Assembly (NCBI GenBank): GCA_011390535.1
Contig: JAABSF010000149.1
Location: forward strand, 1-6,614
From: Deltaproteobacteria bacterium
GTDB lineage: Bacteria; Myxococcota_A; Polyangia; HGW-17; SLPX01
Direction of reading: 5' to 3'
Length of the DNA: 6,614 bases
Made by a program: the position numbers and the translations under genes. Every line of letters starts with the position of its first letter. Positions within the stretch are counted from its first letter, which is position 1. The notes below the pieces were generated by a model that made no database searches, was not told the origin of the DNA, and saw only the letters and a list, made by a program, of their open reading frames with translations. Shown in pieces: positions 1 through 5,232 of the stretch.

Positions 1-106
1 AGATTGCGTCACTGAGGTTTGGGTGGAAATCCGGCCCCGGTTCAACTTCGGGACAAGCTTTGCTGGAATAATGATGAATGTATTATCTCCTGCAAATTCC
101 CGGCTT
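1..106 (-). other. Region downstream of trmFO; possible start of another gene
   Basis: No intrinsic terminator is seen after the trmFO stop. GGAG (minus strand, 90-87) lies 7 nt before an ATT codon at 79-77, whose frame stays open for 26 codons to the edge. A second frame is also open there, and no ATG, GTG or TTG is well placed. ATT is a rare initiation codon (known for infC), so this is only a possible 5' end of a downstream operon gene. I do not recognise the peptide. Confidence 0.2.
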
Positions 107-1525
107 TTATGAATCTATGTTTATTCTTTCAAGCCAGCTTTCAAAATCCTTTTCGGCTCGCTCGGCTGTGAGGAGGCGGCGTTGGCTTTTCTTTATCTTT
201 TTTCCCGGTGACTCTAATGGTGGAAGGAGAGACATGTTCATGTTTGTGGGCGCAAAGGGTTCGTCTTTCATTCGCGGACGCCGAATGTAGGCGTAAAGAG
301 AACCTGTGGCGGTTGTCACGGGGGGAAGCTCCAAAACGTTGCCGGCCCTAAGCTCGTTTGCGGCCATGACTCCTGTAAGCCAGCCCATGGCTGTGGATTC
401 CATATACCCTTCAACTCCGCACAGCAGCCCGGTCACTCGAACCCCGGGTGCTTTTTTGAGAGTAAAATCCTCGTTTAAACAATCAGGTGCTCTAAGATAG
501 GTGTTCCGATGTATGGAACCTAAGCGCAGAAAATTGACATTCCTAAGCGCCGGTATTTTTTTAAAGATTCTCTTTTGTTCTCCATATAGCAGCCGTGTTT
601 GAAAGCCCACAAGGTTGTGCGCTGTGCCCTGCGAGTTTTCGGCTCTGAGCTGTATCACAGCGTATGGTCTTCGACCTGTTTTCGGATCTCTAAGGCCCAC
701 GGGTCTCATGGGACCGTATCTCAGAACATCCGGTCCCCGGGCCGCCATGACCTCAATAGGCAGGCACCCTTCAAAATACTTAGGCTCTTCAAAAGGATGG
801 GGTGGCACCTTGTCTGCGTTTAATAAATCTTCAACAAAGGCTTCGTATTCATCTCTGGAGAGAGGACAGTTTATGTAGTCGCCCCGTTGTGGTTCTTCGG
901 CTGAAGGTGATGGGGTGGTGTCTGGTTCCGTTTTTAATGGGTCTGAGGACTTTGTTTTCTTTTCGTCCCAGCGTGAGGCTACAAAGGTGTGGTCGTGGTC
1001 TATGGTATCGGTTTCAACTATGGGGGCGATTGCGTCATAGAAATAAAGCGGCACTCCTGCACCACTTGAGAGCTCGTCTGCTAAGGGGCCTTCGGTCAGC
1101 GGCCCGGTTGCGATGATTGCGGGTGGTTGTGGAATGCATTGAACAAGCTCGCGGCGAATCTCTATGTTTGGGTGGTTTTCAATAGCGTCTGTAATTCTTT
1201 CACCCATGAGCGCTCTGTCCACGGCCAGCGCTCCTCCGGCGGGTACTCGGCTCTTGTAGGCTGATTCCAGGATAAGGGATTTGCCGAGCTCCATCTCTTT
1301 TTTCAAAATGCCCGAGGCGTTATCTTTGCGCACGGCCTTCAAAGAGTTGGAGCAAACAAGCTCTCCCAGATGCCCAGTACGGTGTGCCGGAGTCATGACC
1401 TCCGGCCGCATTTCAAATAAAGTCACGGCGATTCCGCGCATCGCCAGTTGCCACGCTGCTTCACTTCCGGCCAACCCTCCGCCCACCACCGTTATATGCT
1501 TTTCTTCTCCAGTGTAAGGAGCCAT
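107..1525 (-). CDS. trmFO: Methylenetetrahydrofolate--tRNA-(uracil-5-)-methyltransferase TrmFO
   Basis: A cytosolic flavoenzyme that makes 5-methyluridine at position 54 of the tRNA T-loop, using 5,10-methylenetetrahydrofolate as carbon donor and reduced FAD. The 472-residue product has the N-terminal dinucleotide-binding stretch VVGGGLAGSEAAW (residues 13-25), the ELVCSNSL motif with C58, and FEGCLPIEVMAARG with C254. These match the two functional cysteines known in the family (C53 and C226 in Bacillus subtilis). CGVEGY near 369-374 is the usual C-terminal FAD-side motif. I chose the ATG at 1525 over the in-frame TTG one codon upstream because GAGG lies 6 nt before the ATG and only 3 nt before the TTG. 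The ATG overlaps the queE stop by one base (TGATG), implying translational coupling. Family members are usually about 430-450 residues; the excess here is mostly a polar insertion at about residues 190-214. Identification is firm. Confidence 0.96.
   Translation of the reverse strand: MAPYTGEEKHITVVGGGLAGSEAAWQLAMRGIAVTLFEMRPEVMTPAHRTGHLGELVCSNSLKAVRKDNASGILKKEMELGKSLILESAYKSRVPAGGALAVDRALMGERITDAIENHPNIEIRRELVQCIPQPPAIIATGPLTEGPLADELSSGAGVPLYFYDAIAPIVETDTIDHDHTFVASRWDEKKTKSSDPLKTEPDTTPSPSAEEPQRGDYINCPLSRDEYEAFVEDLLNADKVPPHPFEEPKYFEGCLPIEVMAARGPDVLRYGPMRPVGLRDPKTGRRPYAVIQLRAENSQGTAHNLVGFQTRLLYGEQKRIFKKIPALRNVNFLRLGSIHRNTYLRAPDCLNEDFTLKKAPGVRVTGLLCGVEGYMESTAMGWLTGVMAANELRAGNVLELPPVTTATGSLYAYIRRPRMKDEPFAPTNMNMSLLPPLESPGKKIKKSQRRLLTAERAEKDFESWLERINIDS
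884..958 (-). other. Low-complexity insertion within TrmFO
   Basis: Residues about 190-214 of TrmFO form a Lys/Ser/Thr/Pro/Glu-rich stretch between SRWDEK and GDYINCPLS. In the TrmFO proteins I recall, such as that of B. subtilis, the equivalent SRYDKG and YLNCP segments are almost adjacent. This is therefore an extra surface loop of roughly 25 residues upstream of catalytic C254. The frame is intact and both flanks are well conserved, so it is an insertion rather than a frameshift. No clear DNA repeat remains in it. The exact borders are uncertain without an alignment. Confidence 0.7.
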
Positions 1526-2277
1526 CAAACACCTCTTTCCCGTTTAGGCCAGATAATCTTATGAAGCTGTAACTGTAACCTCCAACTGCGCCCGGATTCC
1601 AACAGCCACTTTGCCGGCTCCTCTGGTGAACAAAAAGGAGATGCGGGTGAAACGATTATATGGGGGCTGTTATTGGAGTTGTGATGAGGGTTGTTATTGG
1701 GTTTGTGATGGGGGCTGTCATCGGTCTGGTCCGTTGGGCCTGGGGTTTCGGCTCGATTCAGCTTATGCTTGTCTACTATGCAGGCCGCAAACTCGAAGTC
1801 TTCTCTCGAAGTGATTACGAATTTCAACTGATCTTGATTAGTGAGAAATTTCAGGTTTTCATAACGGTTTTGATGTTCCATTCCGGAGCCGGGGCACTTG
1901 ATGTCCATAATTTTGATCACTTCCTTCGGAACGGATGAAATGTCCAAAGAACCGTTGGTCTCCAGCAAAACGGTGCATCCTTTTTTCACCAACCTGTCCA
2001 TAAGGATCAAGCTGCCCTCTTGAAGGAGAGGTTCGCCACCTGTAATGCAAACAAGTTTATCGTTAGGGTTTTTGGAGGAGATAATGCTCTCTACGGTGTG
2101 CTGCTCATGTCCGCTCGCTTGAATCTTCCGTGCGTATTGTGTGTCACAGTATTTACAGGCAAGGTTGCATCCAGCGAGGCGGACAAAAAAACAAGGCAGG
2201 CCGGCATATGTGCTCTCCCCTTGAATTGAACGGAAGGTTTCCGCAACCACAAGGTTTTCAGGTGATACCCCTTTCAA
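1525..2277 (-). CDS. queE: 7-carboxy-7-deazaguanine synthase QueE (radical SAM)
   Basis: A radical SAM enzyme that converts 6-carboxy-5,6,7,8-tetrahydropterin to 7-carboxy-7-deazaguanine, a step toward preQ0 and queuosine in tRNA. The 250-residue protein has the N-terminal ETFRSIQGES segment, the [4Fe-4S]-ligating C-x3-C-x2-C motif (C37, C41, C44), GGEPL (80-84), ETNGS (106-110), DIKCPGSG (125-132) and the C-terminal LQLQLHKIIWP signature (234-243). The start is a TTG with AGGA 7 nt upstream; no ATG precedes it in the short gap, and this ribosome site overlaps the stop codon of the upstream phosphatase gene (9-nt gap). Its stop overlaps the trmFO ATG. Members I recall are about 210-245 residues; the extra length here sits in a Pro/His/Asn-rich repeat insertion (about residues 175-206) before the conserved C-terminal strand. 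The partner genes queC, queD and folE are not in the window. Confidence 0.94.
   Translation of the reverse strand: MKGVSPENLVVAETFRSIQGESTYAGLPCFFVRLAGCNLACKYCDTQYARKIQASGHEQHTVESIISSKNPNDKLVCITGGEPLLQEGSLILMDRLVKKGCTVLLETNGSLDISSVPKEVIKIMDIKCPGSGMEHQNRYENLKFLTNQDQLKFVITSREDFEFAACIVDKHKLNRAETPGPTDQTDDSPHHKPNNNPHHNSNNSPHIIVSPASPFCSPEEPAKWLLESGRSWRLQLQLHKIIWPKRERGV
1660..1731 (-). repeat. 24-bp tandem repeat encoding an octapeptide inside QueE
   Basis: Three consecutive 24-bp units lie at 1660-1683, 1684-1707 and 1708-1731. By eye, the first two match at 20 of 24 positions and the first and third at 18 of 24. They are in frame with queE and encode residues 183-206 as three octapeptides of pattern x-x-(T/P/S)-(D/N)-(D/N)-(S/N)-P-H. 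The period is a multiple of three, so copy-number change would not break the gene. Because the units have diverged, this is not a very recent duplication. Confidence 0.88.
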
Positions 2278-2286
2278 ATCTTTTTC

Positions 2287-4122
2287 CTAACTCTTCTTTT
2301 TATCAAGGTCTTGTGGTTCTTGATTATCTCTGCTCGTTTTATCGGCCTCGATAATTTGAGCCTCTATTTTTGTGGGTTTTATTTTTGTGGGCTCGTTTTG
2401 TTCAGCCTCGGTCTTCTGTTCAGCTGCGGTTTTCTGTTCGGCTTCGGTTTTCTGTTCAGCTTCGGTATTCTGTTCAGCCTCGGACTTCTGTTCGGCTGCG
2501 GTTTTTTGTTCGGCGTCAGCTCCCTTTGTCGATGACTTTTCCTCGGGGATTTCTATTTGGTATGCTTGTGGTTTCGCAATATCAATTGTTATGGCGTCAC
2601 CTTCAACTGCATCTACATTGCTGCAATCGTTCTTGTAATCGTTGCTCACGCTGCCCTTAGAGCCTACGACTTCTTCTTTTTGTTTTATTCCTATTGTTTG
2701 TTCAGTTTGTTCAGTATGTTCAGCTTCTTTTGTTTGTTCCGGCTCTTCAATTTCTTCAGTTTCTTCAGTTGGGGGGGCACTATCTGAAAGTGTTGTCAAT
2801 TCTTCCTGTGATTCCTGTGATTCCTGTGATTCTTGTGATTCTTCACAAATATCAACTTCTTCCGATAGATCTTCAGCGCGAGCCATGAGACGTTCACCGC
2901 TGAGCTGGGATGTAGTCTGGCGCAGCCGCTCAGTGAGCACTTTTACAAAGCTCCACAACAGTTTTACCGATAACTCCGGCTCTTTGGAGAGCACCTTGTA
3001 GAAATCATCTTGTCTGATAACCAAAAGGCGCGCTTCATTTTGGGCTATAGCCGTGGCGCTCCGCGGGCTTTTATCTACCAGGGCCATCTCTCCGAAATGG
3101 GCGCCTCTTTCGAAAGAGGTTATGTAAGCCCCATCTTTAGTGAGATCCACTTTGCCATCTAAAACCACCAAGAGCTCGTCGCCGGGTTCGCCCTCTCGAA
3201 TTATCACAGCTTTGGGTTTATATTTTCTCACCCGCGTGATGTTCAAAACGCGCACGAGCTCTTTGTATTTAAGATGAGAGAACAGAGGCATCTTCGCCAT
3301 GATCTCCATGCGAAGCCGAACATCCACTGCTCGCCTGGCCGCTGATCCCTCTTCGTCCGTCAGCGCCTGAACTATGACGGCGGTTATATTGTCATGGCCG
3401 CCACCGTTGTTTGCAAGCTGAACAAACGCCGAGGGAGCCTCCTCCGGTTTGTTTGCTTTGAAGACGCCTTTTATATTTTCTTCTTCGAGATACGCAGAGA
3501 GCCCATCGCTGCAGAGAAGAAATTTGTCACCGGCTAAAATATCAAAATCCAGGCTGTCGACTTCTACGCTCTCATAAACCCCGACTGCCCGCGTTACGGC
3601 GTTTTTATATTGTGCATAGGGGCTGTCCTCTATTTCGCTTCTCTTTAGCCGGCCCTTTCTGATAAGGTGGTTTATCAGCGAATGATCTTCTGTTATCTGG
3701 TGCACCTGATTTTGGCGAATAAGATAGATGCGGCTGTCTCCTACATGAGCGACGAACCCTCTATCCCCCGCGATGAGCAGTAAGGATAGAGTAGTCCCCA
3801 TGCCCTTTTTTTCCGGTTCGTTTTGAGCTCGCTGAAAAATGTCCGAGCATGCCGCTTGAACTGCGTGTTCCAGAATTTGGGCGATGTCATATTTTTGTAC
3901 CGAGTCATCGCCCATTACGTAAGATTCAATGAGGTCCCGGTTTTTTATAACCGCATCCCGCACAGTCTCAGCCGCAATGGATGAAGCCACCTCACCGGCG
4001 GCGTGACCACCCATGCCGTCAGCCACCACGTATAGATCGATCTCTTCATCTACAAGATAGTTGTCTTCGTTATGATCTCGGGTCTTCCCCACATCGGTGG
4101 TGCCCCAGGCTTTTATAATCAT
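2287..4122 (-). CDS. PP2C-family protein phosphatase with C-terminal cyclic nucleotide-binding domain and repetitive tail
   Basis: A probable metal-dependent Ser/Thr protein phosphatase, 611 residues, with no signal peptide or membrane helix visible, so likely cytosolic. Residues about 1-252 are a complete PP2C/Stp domain: RDHNED (15-20), DGMGGH (35-40), GDSR (128-131), TRAVG (177-181), CSDGLS (204-209) and GGHDN (241-245), giving the expected Asp/Glu metal ligands. Residues about 272-400 are a cNMP-binding (CAP_ED) fold with a phosphate-binding cassette, FGEMAL (343-348) then PRSATA (353-358). E345 and R354, the residues that contact the ribose and phosphate in cAMP receptors, are kept. Residues about 415-611 are acidic and low-complexity, with ESQ and TEAEQK-type repeats. 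I chose the ATG at 4122 because GGAGG lies 10 nt upstream and the PP2C homology begins there; an upstream in-frame GTG at 4230 gives a non-homologous extension. The gene leads the queE-trmFO operon. Targets and ligand are unknown. Confidence 0.92.
   Translation of the reverse strand: MIIKAWGTTDVGKTRDHNEDNYLVDEEIDLYVVADGMGGHAAGEVASSIAAETVRDAVIKNRDLIESYVMGDDSVQKYDIAQILEHAVQAACSDIFQRAQNEPEKKGMGTTLSLLLIAGDRGFVAHVGDSRIYLIRQNQVHQITEDHSLINHLIRKGRLKRSEIEDSPYAQYKNAVTRAVGVYESVEVDSLDFDILAGDKFLLCSDGLSAYLEEENIKGVFKANKPEEAPSAFVQLANNGGGHDNITAVIVQALTDEEGSAARRAVDVRLRMEIMAKMPLFSHLKYKELVRVLNITRVRKYKPKAVIIREGEPGDELLVVLDGKVDLTKDGAYITSFERGAHFGEMALVDKSPRSATAIAQNEARLLVIRQDDFYKVLSKEPELSVKLLWSFVKVLTERLRQTTSQLSGERLMARAEDLSEEVDICEESQESQESQESQEELTTLSDSAPPTEETEEIEEPEQTKEAEHTEQTEQTIGIKQKEEVVGSKGSVSNDYKNDCSNVDAVEGDAITIDIAKPQAYQIEIPEEKSSTKGADAEQKTAAEQKSEAEQNTEAEQKTEAEQKTAAEQKTEAEQNEPTKIKPTKIEAQIIEADKTSRDNQEPQDLDKKKS
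2367..2395 (-). repeat. Short PTKI-type duplication at the end of the phosphatase tail
   Basis: Two adjacent 15-bp segments encode PTKIK and PTKIE (residues about 578-587), directly after the hexapeptide array. It is a third, different small in-frame duplication in the same tail. Confidence 0.6.
2401..2520 (-). repeat. 18-bp tandem repeat encoding (T/S)(E/A)AEQ(K/N) hexapeptides
   Basis: Six full 18-bp units begin at 2401, 2419, 2437, 2455, 2473 and 2491, followed by a partial unit to about 2520. They are in frame near the C-terminus of the phosphatase gene (residues about 535-576) and encode hexapeptides of pattern (T/S)-(E/A)-A-E-Q-(K/N). Units differ only at a few positions, so the array looks relatively recent and prone to copy-number change by slippage. 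The Glu/Lys spacing could favour a charged single helix, but the 6-residue period does not match a coiled-coil heptad. Confidence 0.95.
2803..2838 (-). repeat. 9-bp tandem repeat encoding (ESQ)n
   Basis: Four head-to-tail 9-bp units lie at 2803-2811, 2812-2820, 2821-2829 and 2830-2838. Three are identical and the fourth has one C-to-T change. They encode Glu-Ser-Gln repeats at phosphatase residues about 428-440, just after the cNMP-binding domain. Near-identity at DNA level suggests recent expansion. Confidence 0.93.
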
Positions 4123-4123
4123 G

Positions 4124-4141
4124 ACCCGAGTTCCTCCGGGT
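4124..4141 (-). promoter_or_regulatory. Hairpin presenting the Shine-Dalgarno of the PP2C-cNMP gene
   Basis: On the transcript, ACCCG (4141-4137) pairs with CGGGU (4128-4124) around the loop GAGGAACU, which can close further with a G-U pair. The loop contains the Shine-Dalgarno core (GGAGG with its first G in the stem), and the stem ends one base before the AUG. The geometry is seen directly in the sequence. A role in controlling ribosome access is inference. Confidence 0.4.
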
Positions 4142-4170
4142 TTCTGTTTTTGTCGTCCAATTCCAATAAA

Positions 4171-4199
4171 ATTACACGTGAGATTCGCAATAAACGCAA
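4171..4199 (-). promoter_or_regulatory. Candidate sigma70-type promoter for the PP2C-queE-trmFO operon
   Basis: Reading the minus strand, TTGCGT (4199-4194) lies 17 bp before TGTAAT (4176-4171). The -10 matches TATAAT at five of six positions; the -35 keeps only TTG. Transcription starting about 7 bases later would give a leader of roughly 40 nt with the Shine-Dalgarno at its end. The surrounding DNA is the most AT-rich in the window. No experimental support; the -35 is weak. Confidence 0.35.
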
Positions 4200-4203
4200 T
4201 AAA
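4186..4203 (-). repeat. Perfect 9-bp tandem direct repeat over the candidate -35
   Basis: TTTATTGCG occurs twice in a row on the minus strand (4203-4195 and 4194-4186). It overlaps the -35 of the candidate promoter. Direct repeats in this position can be operator half-sites, but the regulator is unknown and two copies of 9 bp in AT-rich DNA could be chance. Confidence 0.45.
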
Positions 4204-4290
4204 GAGTATACGCTCTCTTCTACAAAACACTTCTTACTATATATACTCTAATATGATATCCGACATTAAATAACGGTATTTCGTATCATA
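4203..4290. repeat. AT-rich intergenic segment with two nested dyads
   Basis: Two separate inverted repeats lie between rsmE and the phosphatase gene. An 8-bp pair, AGAGTATA (4203-4210) and TATACTCT (4242-4249), is separated by 31 bp. A 7-bp pair, TATGATA (4252-4258) and TATCATA (4284-4290), has an inner CCG (4260-4262) and CGG (4274-4276). Neither is followed by a T-run on the minus strand, so they do not look like an intrinsic terminator. They may be protein-binding dyads or AT-rich coincidence. Confidence 0.35.
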
Positions 4291-4304
4291 GGGGTTGTTT
4301 TGAG

Positions 4305-5123
4305 TCAATCCAGGATGCCCGCACGGGCTGATACCAGGGTTAAAGCGGCCAAAGCTGCTGTTTCAGATCTTAGAATCAACCTGCCCAGGCCGGCGACATG
4401 AAAACCGGCCTCGCGGCAGAGGTCTATCTCACTTTTCGTTAATCCGCCTTCAGGTCCTATCAGCAGGGATATTGTGCGTTTCTGTGGTAAATCAGGGGGA
4501 AGAATTCGGTTAAGGTTTTTATCATCACACTCTTCCCAGAGCACTACCGACCAGCAGTGAGTTGATTTGTTTGTTTTGTTTGATTCCCCGGCTTGTACGC
4601 TGACGATTTCGGCTAGACCATCTTGGATGCACGTTTTTATGGAGGCTATCTCTGGGATATCCGTTCTGCCGCATTGAGCGCCCGCCGCAGCGGCGATCTT
4701 TTGCCAACGAGCGCGACGCTTTTCGGCACGATTCTGTGGCAACTTGGGAACTGAGCGGCTGCAGACTGTTGGGATAATCATGTCTACCCCAAGCTCTGTG
4801 GATTTCTGGATCACCATATCCATTTTGGCGGATTTGAGCAGACCTTGCAGAAGGATCACCTTGGGCTTTTTAATCGGCGAGAGGCGTCTTACGGGTCCCA
4901 ACGAGATAGTTACGGTTTTAGCATCGATGGCTGTAATGGTAGCTGAGTATTCTCTATCTACGCCGTCAAACACCGTGACGTGATCGTTTTGAGTCATGCG
5001 CAGGACACGGGTCAAATAATTGTGCAGCTCTCCGGTAAGACGAACCGTTTTTTCATGTTCATCATGATCAGTGCCGTTTGACAGAGAGGCTAAATGCTCT
5101 GGAGAGATAAATATTCGGGGCAT
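4305..5123 (-). CDS. rsmE: 16S rRNA (uracil(1498)-N(3))-methyltransferase RsmE
   Basis: A SPOUT-class SAM-dependent methyltransferase that adds the N3 methyl to U1498 of 16S rRNA, near the decoding centre of the 30S subunit. The 272-residue protein has the N-terminal PUA-like part with LHNYLTRVLRM (33-43), the KSAKMDMVIQKSTELGVDMIIP segment (about 97-118), RWQKIAAAAGAQCGR (139-153), and the SAM-binding knot motifs LIGPEGGLTKSEI (221-233) and LGRLILRSETAALAAL (246-261). The family is usually about 240-250 residues. The excess lies in a polar loop near residues 14-25 and another near 178-190. The start at 5123 fits the family N-terminus (MPRIF), with only a weak purine-rich ribosome site upstream. 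It is separated from the next gene by 182 bp with its own candidate promoter, so it may not share that transcript. Confidence 0.95.
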   Translation of the reverse strand: MPRIFISPEHLASLSNGTDHDEHEKTVRLTGELHNYLTRVLRMTQNDHVTVFDGVDREYSATITAIDAKTVTISLGPVRRLSPIKKPKVILLQGLLKSAKMDMVIQKSTELGVDMIIPTVCSRSVPKLPQNRAEKRRARWQKIAAAAGAQCGRTDIPEIASIKTCIQDGLAEIVSVQAGESNKTNKSTHCWSVVLWEECDDKNLNRILPPDLPQKRTISLLIGPEGGLTKSEIDLCREAGFHVAGLGRLILRSETAALAALTLVSARAGILD

Positions 5124-5232
5124 CTCTTAACTTTTTTCCAATTGTCCGGCTTCAATCATTCAAAACACCGGAGAATAAAACACTCGCTGCCACCACTCGC
5201 ACGGGCGCCTCAAAGCAACAAGGCAACAAGCT
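5124..5232. other. Intergenic gap between the hypothetical gene and rsmE
   Basis: This 109-bp gap shows no convincing promoter or intrinsic terminator on the minus strand. A perfect 8-bp tandem repeat, CTTGTTGC on the minus strand (5230-5223 and 5222-5215), lies directly after the upstream stop codon. A TCCGG/CCGGA pair with a long loop is present but weak. Confidence 0.5.

Noticed and set aside
14..60. CCGG-rich palindrome downstream of trmFO as terminator
   Set aside because: The stem is only about 4 bp and no T-run follows on the minus strand.
1526..1528. TTG one codon upstream as trmFO start
   Set aside because: The ATG at 1525 has better spacing to GAGG and is the stronger initiator.
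2401..2520. CRISPR array
   Set aside because: The 18-bp units are directly adjacent with no spacers and are in frame within a coding sequence.
2372..2638. Plus-strand frames rich in Cys/Phe/Ser repeats opposite the phosphatase tail
   Set aside because: They are the antisense reading of the in-frame tandem repeats; they lack a plausible ribosome site and the minus-strand frame has clear domain homology upstream.
2642..3001. Plus-strand 119-codon frame
   Set aside because: Antisense of the ESQ repeat and cNMP-domain coding region; low-complexity translation with no recognisable motif.
4123..4230. N-terminal extension of the phosphatase from an in-frame GTG
   Set aside because: The extension has no PP2C similarity and crosses the candidate promoter; the ATG at 4122 has GGAGG 10 nt upstream.
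4280..4308. TTGACT overlapping the rsmE stop as a -35 element
   Set aside because: At 17 bp it is followed only by TACGAA, a poor -10, and the good TATGAT is just 12 bp away, which is too close.
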